64,000 nucleotides of DNA, from positions 1,862,225-1,926,224 of the forward strand of contig NC_035171.2 of assembly GCF_001659605.2 (NCBI RefSeq), given 5' to 3'. This document shows positions 10,680 to 23,185 of the stretch, piece after piece. Position 1 is the first letter of the stretch; each line of letters opens with the position of its first letter. The position numbers and the translations under genes were made by a program. The notes under the pieces are model-generated. The model did no database searches and was not told where the DNA came from. It saw nothing but the letters and a program-made list of their open reading frames with translations. This DNA comes from Manihot esculenta (taxonomy: Eukaryota > Streptophyta > Magnoliopsida > Malpighiales > Euphorbiaceae).

Positions 10680-11215
10680 TTTTTTTTTTTAACAATGCAA
10701 ATATATTGCAATTTTCAAAGCCAAACTCATGATCCTACAACTCCACCAGCCCGCAATGGTCTAAGGTCCAACAACCAAGTCCAGCCTGCCGCAGAAATTT
10801 TCACGCACCTACAACGACCGCCAAAATCGTCGAACAAGCACAACAACACCAACCAGAAGATGATAGAAACCACAACAAAACAAGCATGCATGCGTCGATC
10901 GTGAAACAGAGAAACTCTTAAGATGAACAGTAACAGAGTGTGGTCCATAATAAACCCAGAAGCACACAAGGAGGGCGACGCCGCAGAGTCTCGATCATTC
11001 GTGTGCGGTACCTCGCGTCACATCTATCAAATCCTCTCAGAAAATCAAAGAAGAACCACCAAGCCCTCTTCCAGATCCAGAACAGCATCCCTCACAAAGA
11101 AGCAATAAGAATCTGTAAAAAACAAACACAACAAAGAAAACTAGAAGAAAACTGAAACGGTTGCCATTCTACAGTAGTGAGGGAAAGCCACAAAGGACAT
11201 GGACACTCCCTGCCC
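10680..11215 (-). mobile_element. Possible retroposed sequence with a poly(A) end on the minus strand
   Basis: A block of mixed-base, GC-richer DNA sits between AT-rich flanks. Read on the minus strand it ends at a 12-base poly(A) tract (T run at 10680-10692), as LINE or SINE copies and processed transcripts do. I recognise no protein domain in it and found no target duplication. It could equally be an isolated fragment of an unrelated gene. Confidence 0.3.
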
Positions 11216-11629
11216 AAAGGTATTTTTTTGTCCTTATTGCTTTGTATTAAATGTATTATTATTCAAACATTCTATCATTTTTGCTCGTATCCGGTTCATG
11301 TGAACCGACAAATAGATAGATTTTTTCATACAAATTGGTAGGCTTCATATGTAATAGATCTCTTGATATGCTTTGGATCTGTGTAGACAGAACTAAGACA
11401 ATAATTTTCTACTAAAAAAACCTATAGTGATATCAAGAAAGATATATGTACTCTCAATCAAGGAAACATATCCTTAATTATTTACTTTACCAAGATGTAG
11501 AAGAAATGGGATGAATTGTTATATTTGCCACCTTTTCCTGAATTTACCTATGGAGCAGCTAGATTGATGGCAAATCTAGATAACGAGGACCGACTCATGC
11601 AATCTTGATAGGACTTAATGAAGGCTATG

Positions 11630-12215
11630 ACAGACTCGATTTCTAAACGAGTCAAGTTCGAATTTAATTTTTAGGCTCATTTGATAAACGAGCCAAGTTT
11701 AAATTTCATAATATTCGGATCATTAAGCCTCGTTTTCGAGTTCATGAGTAGGCTCGTGAACGGTCTTCTTAATATCATAAGAGAAATAAACTCAAGCGTT
11801 GTATATTTTTTCATGAACCAAATCTAAATTTTTTAAAATTCAACTCCATATAATTTAATTGCACTATTAAAACTTGCATATATTTAGATATTTAAGATTT
11901 AAAAGCTAATTTTTATACGTTAACCAGCTAATTTATATATGTATATATATTTATTCAGCTAAAATTATTTAATTTTAAACTTACTAATTTTAAATTAAAA
12001 CTCATTATACATGTAAATAAATTCAACTATTCGAGACTAAACTCGATAAAAACTCGACTCATCTAATTTTGTTTGCTAAACGAGCCGATTTTAAACTTAT
12101 TAATACTCTGTTTGAATTCAAAATGAGTAGAACTCGAGTTCGGCTGGAGCTCGAAAAATTTTAACGAACCAATGTTGAACTCTTTAAAACATTCATTTAC
12201 ACCTCTATGAATCAG
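11630..12215. mobile_element. Degenerate hAT-like non-autonomous element
   Basis: The block contains many decayed GAGCC, CTCGTTT, AACGAGCC and GAACTCGAGTTCGGC motifs and ends near CATTTACACCTCTATG. That ending resembles the CATTTACAGCCCTA end of the better preserved relative at 14358-15738. Ends and target duplication are too eroded to define. Confidence 0.45.
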
Positions 12216-13848
12216 TCATGTAGTCGAATGGACAAGCTATATTATCGATCCAACACGTGCCTTTAGAGCTATAATAGTTTTATCGAATATATGGATGAAC
12301 GGATCATTGGTGGTTTTACTGAATAGATGAACGATTAAATCATGATATACTTATTGAATGACGAACGAATAGATCATGATGTACCTACTAAACCGATGGA
12401 TGAATGAACCATTTCAGAGTGTTATATTAGTCTCTTAGAGCTTCAATTGTTAGGGCTTGTAAGAAGAAAATGAAACAATGATTGGGGAGCAACTCCTTAA
12501 TTTTAATTTTTAGTTTTTTCTTTTCTTTTACATAAATTTGAGAAGTAGGAAGAAGCTTGGTTTTAATTTGGGAAATCTGAAACGGGAAACAAGTAGACGA
12601 TGAGTCTGCTTTTATTGTTATTTTCCTTTTTGAATAATAAATATTTAATTTTATACTTAAAATTAAAAATTAATATTAATTTATTTAAAATATAAATAAT
12701 CAATATTTTACTTATTTTTATAAAAATGGGTCTTTTTTCTTTTTTTTTTTTTCCAGAAAATAGGTCTATTTGACCTAAGAAAAAATGTTTTAAATTTATT
12801 TGGACTAAAAATTTAAAATTCCCTTTGAACTAATTTGACTTTTATCCTAGTATTTTAGGCTGATATAACCCTTACCAAAGTTTTTTAATTAACTAATCAT
12901 TATTAATATTTTTTAGCGTTATTATTTTATAAAATAATATCTTTTTAATATGAATTCATTCTGCTTATTAAGTGAAACAAAACATTTCCTCTTTTAGATT
13001 TTAAACTTGAAACCATTGACCGATGAAAAATATATTACAATATCTTATTTTATTTTCTTCATAAAATAAATTATTTAATTTTATTAATATACTTTGTTTT
13101 ATATATTAATAAAATATGCAATTTATCTACAAACAATAACGGATGGCAACAACAGTTGTAACGGTGGTAGTGGAAAAGAAGAATCATTTAAAAGAATCAT
13201 TTAAATCAAAGCATCACAACATTTTGATGACTCATTGTACAATTTCTATCTATTAGCATTGTGCAATCACGCATGTGATGCTAGATGCTAAGAGAATAAT
13301 AATTAAAAAAAGAAATTTCAAAGCACGAGCTATTTGAAAATGGAGGAGAAAGAGGTGTATGAAGAAATGTACGGAATTGAAATTGAGATTGTGAGAGTAA
13401 GTTTTATATAAAATGAACATATTAAGATTACATTTTTGTGAAATGTTTTTTTTTTTTAAATTAAAAAGAAAACCCATTTTAATTTTAAGTAAAAAATTAG
13501 GACTTATATTAATATGAACTGAACTAAAGTTTTAAACATAATTAGAATCAATGATATTACAAACATTTAATAAAAGAGCAAATAAGTATGACTTATACTT
13601 TTTAATTTATAAGTTTATAATTTTCACATTTGATATTATAATTATATCTATTAGAAAAAAAATTTCTAGCATAAAAAGGATGAATAATTGGTTAAATTAT
13701 AGAATTGAATATTAATAGTTGGATAAATATTGTTTAGTCACATATATTATTTTTCATAAGACTAACAATTAAAATATTATGTTAAAGTTCTCTATAGAAA
13801 TTCATAGGGATATATTATAAGCTTATACTAATAATACTAAAATTAAAC
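12216..13848. other. AT-rich intergenic DNA, no gene seen
   Basis: Long AT-rich stretch. A short region at 12240-12420 has imperfect repeats of GAATGAACGATCAT-type sequence. No exon-like or transposon-end signal is visible. Confidence 0.5.
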
Positions 13849-14357
13849 AATTCTAATTATTAAATTATTTTAAAATTAATTAATTTTATTTTTAATATAT
13901 TTTAAATATGGGTATATTAATAAATTAATAAATAAACTATATGTTAGAAAAATGAGTTATAATAAGAAATAAATATATAATTATAAAATAAAAATAATAT
14001 CAAAATTTGCTCCTTAAATTGAAATTCTAGCTTCACCACTGGCCAACTAAAGGACTAATGTGTGCAGGAGAGCCAAACCCATTGATTAATGTAGTTTTTG
14101 AGAGAGAATTAGATATTCAGTTTGTGGCAACATGGGATTGGGGTTGTCATTTCATTGTCTTTGAACATTGATTAAAAATTTATGGACTAATTTGACTTTG
14201 TTACTAGTATTTATAGGCTCAGATAGAGTTTTTGAATTAATTAGAGAGAGAACTAATGCATCCCTTCATTCTCTCTGGACGGATTATGGCGCTGTTTGCA
14301 TTGGCTAATGCGTTTACTCTTTGGTTATTCAATTGATTGATAAGGCTTTTCGCTGCC

Positions 14358-15738
14358 TAGGGATGTAATCGAGCCGAGCCGAGCCAAACTTTTTAAAACT
14401 CAAGCTCGTTTATTAAAAAAGTTTGGAAGCTCGAGTTCGAGCTCGAGCTCGACTCGAGCTCTAATATTTGATTCGAGCTCGGCTCGAGAATTAAATATTA
14501 TAATCGAGCTCGATTCGAGCTCGACTCGTGAAAGGCTCGTTCGATTTAATAACGAGTCTAATTCGAGCTCGATTAAGAAGCTCGTTAATAAAACTCGAGC
14601 TCGAACTTGGAAAGCTCGATTAAGAAACTCGTTAAAAAAGGTCGAGACCGAGCTCAAAATTAAAAAGTTTGGTTTGAGCTCAAATTCAGGCTCGAGCTCG
14701 AATTAATAATTACACTTTAATCAGTTTTTAATCATCATTAATTTAAATAATATAAAAAACAAGAGAGTGTACATAAAAAAAATTACGTAACACAATTTAT
14801 AACTAAAATAACACAAATAAATATAAATTCAACAACATAATAAAATTAAATTACACACAAAGTTTAATATCAAACGAATAAAATTGATTCCAACTTCCAA
14901 CAGTTGAAACAAACTAATATAATTTAATTATCTTCATAATCATCTTCATGCTTGTTCAATTAGTTAACTTGAATTTCAACTTCAACATCCATATAACCTT
15001 AATTAATTATTATTAATATACTTTAATAATTATTATCATCTTTTATATTGTATGCTTAATTATATACAAAAATTTTTTTATAATTATACTTTAATTTTAA
15101 AATGTATATAATTTTTACAACTCAATTTATCATGTAGTACTATAATTTTAAAGAATACTTATTATAATAATTAATATTAATTATTTGTGATTATACATTA
15201 ATTTTATGAAATCTTATTATAATAATTATATACAAAAGATTTTTATAATTTAATTTTAAAGAATATTAATTATAATAATTAATCTTAATTATTTGTAATT
15301 TTCAATACTATAATTTTCAAGTATTTATAATAGTTTAAATTTTATAACTTTATAGTTATTTTTATTTTTTTAATAATATATGAACTTGTTCATAAATTTA
15401 TTTAACGAATTGATTCACCAATTTATTTAAACAATATTACTCACGAGCCTATTTAACGAGCCTGCTCGTGAGCCTTCTCAACGAGCCTGCTGGCGAGCCT
15501 TCTCAACGAGTCTGCTCGCGAGCCTTCTCAACGAGCCAGCTCGCGAGCCTAAAACCGAACCAGCTCGCGAGCCTTAACGAGCCGAATACTATGGAGCTCA
15601 AGCTCAGCTCGTTTAAGTGACGAGCCTCAAAATTGAGCTCGAGTTTGGCTCGTTTAAAAAACGAGCCGAACTCGATCGAACTTTTATCGAGTCGAGTCTC
15701 GAGTAGCTCACGAATAGCTTGACTCATTTACAGCCCTA
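14358..15738. mobile_element. hAT-like non-autonomous element (1.38 kb)
   Basis: The ends TAGGGATGTAATCGAGCC and, inverted, TAGGGCTGTAAATGAGTC form imperfect terminal inverted repeats. Flanks share GCTGCC (14352-14357 and 15740-15745) as a probable, slightly decayed target duplication. Both ends are packed with GAGCTCGAGCTCG and CGAGCC motifs; the middle is AT-rich and non-coding. Copy 1 of the surrounding duplication (near 3916) lacks the insert, which confirms a discrete insertion after, or a loss before, the duplication. Confidence 0.75.
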
Positions 15739-15821
15739 GGCTGCCACCGGAAGAGTAAGGTCTTTGTCAGTATCAGAGCTGTGGCAGTGTCCTTTACAGT
15801 TTTTTGGCAAAAAAAAAAAGG

Positions 15822-15879
15822 TTATTTATATATATTTTTTAATTATTTTTCTTCTTTTAGTTTTTTTTAAAATTTATAC

Positions 15880-15949
<70 letters not shown>

Positions 15950-16857
15950 TTCAAACATCTCTATTGTTTAATATTAATCCATTAAACAGTTAAACGAAAA
16001 TTATAATCCATCTAATATCTAAACTATTTATTTTTTAATTTTGTTTCTTCATAACAATTCGGAGCAACATTTAGTAAAATTTATACTACAACAGATTAAT
16101 TTCTTTCTATAAAACATGTCAATAATATAATAAATTTATATGTAATTATTATTATTTGGTAAATTTTAAAAGTTAAATAGGTTAATATTTTAATTTAAGC
16201 ATTCAATCGATTAGTGATAAATAAAATAAAAATATAAATATATTTAGTCTTTTAGATTAATATGAGCATGATTAAATGGATCACTATCAATTATTTTTTC
16301 CATTCAATTTAACGATAAATTAATCAAACTGATTTTCCATATCATGTAATTTTCCAGTTATTTAGCTCGACTATTTGCTTGTATAAAATAGATAGGTTGA
16401 TTTGTGCCTTTTTTTTTATAAATTTTATGTCAATTTATTTTTATAAAATATATGTACGACTCATTTAATTTTTAATTATTAAATTTTAAAATTTTTAAAA
16501 ACTTGAATTATAATTGTATTGATCCTAGATTAACATAGTTGAACATCAAGAAAAGTGATGAATCCCAAATCAACAGCCATCCAAATGTAACTAAAATCAA
16601 CAACCAACGGAGGTTTTAGCTACAAGTTAAATGTTCACAGGCTACTGCATTCTGCCCAATAAGCAAAATCTGTTGCAAATTTCCAATTTGTTTTGCAATC
16701 CAGAAATCTCAGACAAGTTGGAGAAGAATTGGTATGTTGAAATATGATATATGTTGGATAAATAAGGCCCAACAGAGAAATTACAGCTCACCTGGGACTC
16801 TTCCCTTTTCAAAATTCTGAGCGAGGAAGGAGGGGAGTACTAGTTAGAACCGTAAAA
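15822..16857. other. Copy 2-specific ~1-kb segment upstream of the cystatin-like gene
   Basis: Copy 1 reads from a poly-A run (about 3974-3985) straight into GTTGAGGGACC. Copy 2 has about 1,035 bp between the matching points. The segment is AT-rich, includes the (TA)n run at 15882-15946, and shows no coding feature. It is either an insertion in copy 2 or a deletion in copy 1; I saw no clear terminal repeats. Confidence 0.6.
15882..15946. repeat. (TA)n microsatellite, ~65 bp
   Basis: Uninterrupted TA dinucleotide run upstream of the intact cystatin-like gene. Confidence 0.95.
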
Positions 16858-16990
16858 GTCGAGGGACCAAATAAACAATTAATAATATTTGAGGGATTAA
16901 ATACAAATTTGTTCGTTAAGGAAAAGAGAAAAACACGTATTGGATTCCTTGATATAAATATTTCCTTCCTAGGGTTTACGGAGGTTAGGA

Positions 16991-18276
16991 ATGATGGATC
17001 TAGAGGGTCTACCCATGCTTTGCGAAGGAGGAGTTGCCGATAACACCACCGTTGAAGAGGTAAAATTTGCCGATAGTGAGGGGGTTAAAGTTGCCGATAA
17101 GTCCATCGGTGGAGACGTTGAGGAGGGCTGCGAAGGGGGAGACGTTGAGGAGGGCTCCGACGGCGGAGACGTTGAGGAGGGCTCCAACGATGGAGACGTT
17201 GAAGAGGGCTCCGACAGTGAAGACGTTGAGGAGGGCTCCGACGGTGAAGAGGATAGCTCTGACAGTGAGAATACTACGAAACGTATCCTTGTCAGGAACA
17301 AAGATGAACCTTACAGCTATGATGACCCTGACTATGAGGGCAACCAGAGGGATGTCTATATTAATTACAGACGACAGTATGAGGAAAGCGATGTAATTAT
17401 ATATAACTATTCTCCCTTTGTAGTTTTTCTTCTTGTGCAATTGCATTCTTAACGGATTGGACAACCTTCTTTTCCAGGGTTTTGATTTTGATGACTATCC
17501 AAAGTCAGGTGACGGAGAATTTTTTCTGGGTGTTGCTTTTCATGTGGATCTTGAAGATGATGATGACGAATTTACTATAGGCTGCAAAGAGGCCCTTGCC
17601 TATGCTATCGAGGAACAGAATAAAAAGGTGTGTTGCTAATCTTAGATGCTAAATATTGTAAATATTAATTATCCTTTACTGAATAAATTTCTCACCGATT
17701 ATACATAAATAGTTATTTCGTATATATTTTTTTTAATTGTATTTGCCTTGGCTTTTTTTTTTCTTCTATATTTCGGATTATTAATTACATATCCATTTTA
17801 CATTTTATTTAACAAAATATTTGTGTAGGGTGCAAATCTGAGACTCCTTGATATTATCAAGGCAAATGCCCAATCAGTTGCTTTGTATCACATAACTTTC
17901 AGAGCTGAAGATGTTTCTCTTGGAGAAGTGAAAGTTTATCAAACTAAAGTCTTCCATAGTTTAGTTCCTGGTCACAAGGAGACTGTAGTACGTATTTTCA
18001 GGCTAAAAGAACCAACAAACAAAGGTAATTGATTTATGTTAATAGTTAGCTTAGTTTTTTTTATTTTCTGTTGTCTTTTATATAGTTTTGTCTTTTTTAT
18101 ATCTTCTGTGTTATTTGCTTTGACAACCTTTTTATGGTTGATATTACCTGGTATTGATGGGATAATTGTTGCACTTTTTTCCCTGTGTTTCAGAATTAGC
18201 ATTACCTAAACTTGAGTTTGAAATTAATTATAATTTATCTATGTTGTCTATAACATTCACCCCATCATTCCGCTAA
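16991..18276 (+). CDS. Cystatin-like (cystatin/monellin fold) protein, four exons, ~276 aa
   Basis: Exons are 16991-17392, 17478-17627, 17829-18024 and 18194-18276. All introns are GT-AG, and the phases join without a frameshift (134, 50 and 93 codons, the last count combining exons 3 and 4 and including the TAA at 18274). A second in-frame ATG at 16994 is the start used by copy 1. The N-terminal third is an acidic repeat of about five GGDVEEGSD units. Exon 3 encodes LYHITFRAEDVSLGEVKVYQ followed by a QTKVF...VVRIFRLKE strand pattern, typical of plant cystatin-related proteins. A QxVxG inhibitory loop is not clearly present, so protease inhibition is not claimed. Papain-like pseudogenes lie 1.3 kb downstream. 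No stop or splice-site damage was found, so it may be expressed. Confidence 0.8.
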
Positions 18277-19494
18277 TTTGCCTGTGCTGTTACTTTCTTG
18301 CCTTTCTTTTAATTATACTTGAAGGTGCTTTATGCAAAAACTGACAGCATGTCTATGGGGTTGATTTTACAACTTTTTCTGGTTAGAGAATCTGTAGATG
18401 ATGGGGACAATAGTTTGATATGGTTGAGAATTAATCTTTCCTTTTTAAAATTTCAAACCCACATAAGATTGATGAAAAGCCTAATATAGGATGGGAGATT
18501 ATGAACAGTCTAAAAGTCAGAGTTAGTGATATTTAAAATTTATTTGAAAGTTCTAAAACTTTTAATCTTAAATTTCCAATATATATGTTAGGCTTGACTG
18601 AAAATTCTTAATTGCCCCTTTTTAATGGTTAATGTCTTCCCTAATATCTGCACCCCTCATGAGGCGTGAGAAGGTGCAGAGTGGATTCCTTGTGAATGTT
18701 GTAATCAGCTAGATTTTGGCGATCTTCTAGACACTTCCCTATGTAGATCAACCTCTGTTGGGGATTTTTTTTTATCCTTTAATATTATTATTATCAATGG
18801 TGTTGCTACCCTCCCACCTTGAGAGTAATAGTTTTCTAGTTGAGTCACAAAAGACTTGAGTATAGCATCTAGAGAAACGTTGATGTAACCTATGGCTTGC
18901 TTAGCACAGAAACATTGAAGTGGAATTTGAAACCCACTCCAATAACTTGAACATCCAGAATCATCTTATGTGGGTTTCATCAAGATGAGGAGTGTTGATC
19001 TAGCTTGGAATGGTTAGTATCTTCAGGATGGTGAATTCAGTGACTTTATTGTCCTAAGCAAATTATGAAATTGGTGAATTGGAGAAACCTGAGCTTATGA
19101 GCCGTTAAGACTGCCCGTTATAATAGGCTTTAAAATGGTTTGTCTTATTTGTTACTAGGTTGGAGAGAATTAATGAAACATAAATGCAAGTCTAAACTTT
19201 ATTAAAATATGAAATATAGCAATTAGAAAAAAAAATTATACATATATATATATATATATGCATTTGGTGGTCACATATAAATTGTCAATAAATAATTATT
19301 AATAGCAAAATGGTGCTTGGATGGGTTAAACTTCCGTATGCAGTTAAAAGAAAGACAAGATAGATGCAATTATATTATTCTCCAATAATGTCAGACATTC
19401 ATGGATGTGGCCAAAGTAAGGAGAAGCTTCAACTTTCAAGGTGTTTGTTTAATGCTCCATCTAGGTCACCAAGTTCACATCCTTCAATATATTA
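18277..19494. other. Downstream region of the cystatin-like gene, no feature assigned
   Basis: Moderately AT-rich DNA. The first few hundred bases may be 3' untranslated sequence. A TA run lies at about 19240-19260. No domain, RNA gene or transposon end was recognised. Confidence 0.45.
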
Positions 19495-20640
19495 AAAATA
19501 TAACTAATCAAAATCACTAAACATAAAATTAAATATTAAATATAGTAATGGTATAAAATGATTGAAGTTATCAAAAAAATTGAATGAAATTTCTAACCTT
19601 GGGGCACCATATCTTGACGAAGATAGATTTCTCCGATTGTCTAATTATTTTACCATATCATCTATCGCACCAATTTTCTCCGTATGAATTTCTAATTTTC
19701 CAGTATTTAGTTTCATCATAATGGGCACCCAATCCAGTAATGACTACCGAATGCAATTCTTTTATTTTTAATGGTCCAGGTCCTATCTATGTAAATGATT
19801 ATTTTTTCTTAAATAAAATTAAAGGCAATAAAAACAAAAATATTTAACATTAAAAATTACAGTTACCTCCTTTTTCAAGTTTTTAAAATTACTTGAAGCC
19901 CAAATGACACCCACAGGCCCTTTTGCAACCAGCTTCATCAATTTAACTTCATCTATTTTATCTTCAATTAGTTTTGCTCTGGAAATAGTAGCTACCGAGT
20001 CCTTCCGTATCTGATAAATGCAACACATTTTGATTGATATTATATAATTTAATTTGAATTAAAGAAACTACACTTAATTACCTCCCTGATATATTTGAGG
20101 CTTTCATCCTATAAACCTATAAAAGGACATAGGTCTTCCGAACATAACCCCTAATTAACTAATATTTCTTCAACATACATGTTTATCAGCATCTGGAAAC
20201 CCACGAGTCCCTATTGTTCTTAGTAAGAATTATATCCCATCGAGTTTCAATCACGGCAGCTATCGCTATGGCCCAACATATATCTTTATTTAAAAAGAAA
20301 AAAAAGAAAATCAATAATGAATATACATTACTACACATAAAAATAATTTTCTTTTCCTATTCAGTTTAGAGTAAACTTATAAATTACAATGAAATCAGTT
20401 GCATCTATGCATATGCATGCAAACCTATATATTACAAATTTAGAATTGGTACTATTTTGCTGATACCGAATCGGAGATATTATGTATTCCCTCCAATCAA
20501 CGGTTTTATCCTTATCCTGATAAGCAAATAACTAAATTTCATATACTAACTCTTCAAAAAGTCAAAATCAATTTATATAAACAAACACTCCCTTACATTT
20601 TTATTATGTTTATGGCCGCTAAATTTGTTGTTTTGGCCTA
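19495..20640. repeat. Duplicated 1.15-kb unit carrying a protease pseudogene, copy A
   Basis: From AACTAATCAAAATCACTAAACATAAAAT-like sequence to TTTGGCCTAATTTTGC, this block is repeated at about 23186-24365 with few changes. Each copy is followed by the satellite array. Together, unit plus array form a higher-order repeat of about 3.7 kb. Confidence 0.9.
19590..20290 (-). pseudogene. Papain-like (C1A) cysteine protease pseudogene, copy A
   Basis: Minus-strand pieces in order: about 20285-20190 encodes DICWAIAIAAVIETRWD, the catalytic-Cys region; 20150-20095 gives a PFIGL...YIREV segment; 20028-19860 gives ATISRAKLIEDKIDEVKLMK followed by VAKGPVGVIWAS; 19755-19600 gives ELHSVVITGLGAHYDE and YWKIRNSYGENWCD, matching the catalytic-His and Asn regions. 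The order and motifs are those of papain. In-frame stops (for example after CWAI...SWVSRC and in WCDR*YGK), missing N-terminal and propeptide regions and AT-rich gaps make it non-functional. Part of the gap sequence may be introns. Confidence 0.68.
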
Positions 20641-21272
20641 ATTTTGCTTTAGGTGCCATTTCAACTATGCTAAAACATAACAAAATCATTGTGTTCAATA
20701 ATAGAGAATTTTACTTTAGGTGTCATTTCAACTATGCTAAAACATAACAAAATAATTGTGTTCAATAATAGAGAAAATATAAGCAATTTATATATATATA
20801 TATAAAGACTACATACTAAACAGTAAACGGAGGGAGAGACTTAAAATAACTGAGGGGGTTGGGTTCTATATATTATGTAACTCCAAACTATAAAATCAAT
20901 ACATTACCAACTAACCCATTACCAGGCTAACAAAAAAACCAAGAAAACCCACTAGAAAAGCAGAAGGAAAAAAATCATTTAAAAGACATAACAAAATTAT
21001 TGTGTTCAATAATAAAGAAAATATAAGCAATTTGTATATATATATAAAAAAACTACATACTAAACAGTAAACGGAGGGAGAGACTTAAAATAACTGAGGG
21101 GTTGGGTTTTATATATTATGCAACTTCAAACTACAAAATCAATACATTACCAACTAACCCATTACCAGGCTAACAAAAAAACCTAAAAAACCCATTGGAA
21201 AAGCAGAAAGGAAAAAATCCTTTAAAAGACATAACAAAATGATTGTGTTCAATAATAGAGAAAATATAAGTA

Positions 21273-21308
<36 letters not shown>

Positions 21309-21767
21309 CCTACTAAACCGTAAACGGATGGAGGGACTTAAAATACCTGAGAGGGTTGGGTTCTATATATTATGAACTCCAAACTACAAAATCAATACAT
21401 TACCAACCAACCCATTACCAGACTAACAAAAAAACCTAGAAAATCCACTGGAGAAGTAGAAGGAAAAAAATCGTTTAAAAGACAACAAAATGATTGTGTT
21501 CAATAATAGAGAAAATATAAACAATTTATATATATATATATAAAGACTACATACTAAACAATAAACGGAGGGAGGGACTTAAAATAACTGAGGGGGTTGG
21601 GTTCTATATATTATGAAACTCCAAACTAAAAAATAAAAACATTACCAACTAACCCATTACCGGGCTAATAAAAAAACCCAGAAAACCCACTGAAAAAGAA
21701 GAAGGAAAAAAATCATTTAAAAGACATAACAAAATAATTGTGTTCAATAATAGAGAAAATATAAGCA

Positions 21768-21814
<47 letters not shown>

Positions 21815-22527
21815 CTACATACTAAACAGTAAACGGAGGGAGGGACTTAAAATAACTGAGGGGTTGGATTCTATATATTATGCAACTCCAAACTATAAAA
21901 TCAATACATTACCAACTAATCCATTACCAGGCTAACAAAAAAACCTAGAAAATCCATTGGAAAAGTAGAAGGAAAAAAAATCCTTTAAAATACATAACAA
22001 AATGATTGTGTTCAATAATAGAGAAAATATAAATAATTTATATATATATATATATATATATAAACTACATACTAAATAGTAAACGGAGGGAGAGACTTAA
22101 AATAACTGAGGGGGTTGGGTTTTATATATTATGAAACTCCAAACTACAAAATCAATACATTACCAACCAACCCATTACCAGGCTAACAAAAAAATCTAGA
22201 AAACCCACTGGAAAAGTAGAAGGAAAAAAAATCATTTAAAAGACATAACAAAATGATTCTATTCAATAATAGAGAAAATATAAGCAATTTATATATATAT
22301 ATAAATACTACATACTAAACAGTAAATGAAGGGAGGGACTTAAAATAACTGAGGGGTTGGGTTCTATATATTATGTAGCTCCAAACTACAAAATCAATAA
22401 ATCACCAACTAACCCATTACCAGGCTAACAAAAAACCTATAAAACCCACTGAAAAATCAGAAGAAAAAAAAATAATTTAAAAGATATAACAAAATGATTG
22501 TGTTCAATAATAGAGAAAATATAAGTA

Positions 22528-22579
<52 letters not shown>

Positions 22580-22783
22580 ACTACATACTAAACAGTAAAC
22601 GGATGGACTTAAAATAACTGAGGGGGTTGGGTTCTATATATTATAACTCCAAACTACAAAATCAATACATTACCAACTAACCCATTACTAGGCTAACAAA
22701 AAATTCTGGAAAAGCAGAAGGAAAAAAATCATTTAAAAGACATAACAAAATGATTGTGTTCAATAATAAAGAAAACATAAGCA

Positions 22784-22827
<44 letters not shown>

Positions 22828-23185
22828 ACTACATACTAAACAATAAAAGGAATGAGGGACTTAAAATAACTGAGGGGGTTGGGTTTTATATATTATGCAA
22901 CTCCAAACTACAAAATCAATACATTACCAACCAAATCATTACCAGGCTAACAAAAAACCTAGAAAACCCACTGGAAAAGCAGAAGGAAAAAAATCACTTA
23001 AAAGACATAACAAAATGATTGTGTTCAATAATAGAGAAAATATAAGCAATTTATATATATATATAAATACTACATACTAAACAATAAATGGAGGGAGAGA
23101 TTTAAATTAACTGAGGGGTTAGGTTCTATATATTATGCATCTCCACACAAGCAGAAGAAAAAAAATCATTTAAAAGACATAACAA
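20640..23185. repeat. Satellite array A, ~10 monomers of ~240-265 bp
   Basis: Each monomer contains ATAACAAAATGATTGTGTTC, GAGAAAATATAAGCAATTT, a (TA)n run of variable length, AAACGGAGGGAGGGACTTAA, CTATATATTATGCAACTCC, AACCCATTACCAGGCTAAC and AAAAAATCATTTAAAAGACA. Monomers start near 20739, 20985, 21230, 21482, 21723, 21992, 22243, 22485, 22740 and 23005. A 65-bp partial unit precedes the first. Most length differences come from the TA run. Confidence 0.93.

Larger units (their letters stand above)
13849..17637 (+). repeat. Segmental duplication, copy 2 of the cystatin-like locus
   Basis: Matches 3421-4780 after two extra blocks are removed. This copy extends through exons 3 and 4 of the gene. 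Its 5' part preserves sequence continuous across the point where copy 1 is joined to the CACTA end, so it records the pre-insertion state. Confidence 0.9.

Noticed and set aside
10695..11155. Possible small gene on the + strand
   Set aside because: The Asn/Thr/Lys-rich frames overlap, match no family I know, and the block looks like a minus-strand retroposed sequence with a poly(A) end.
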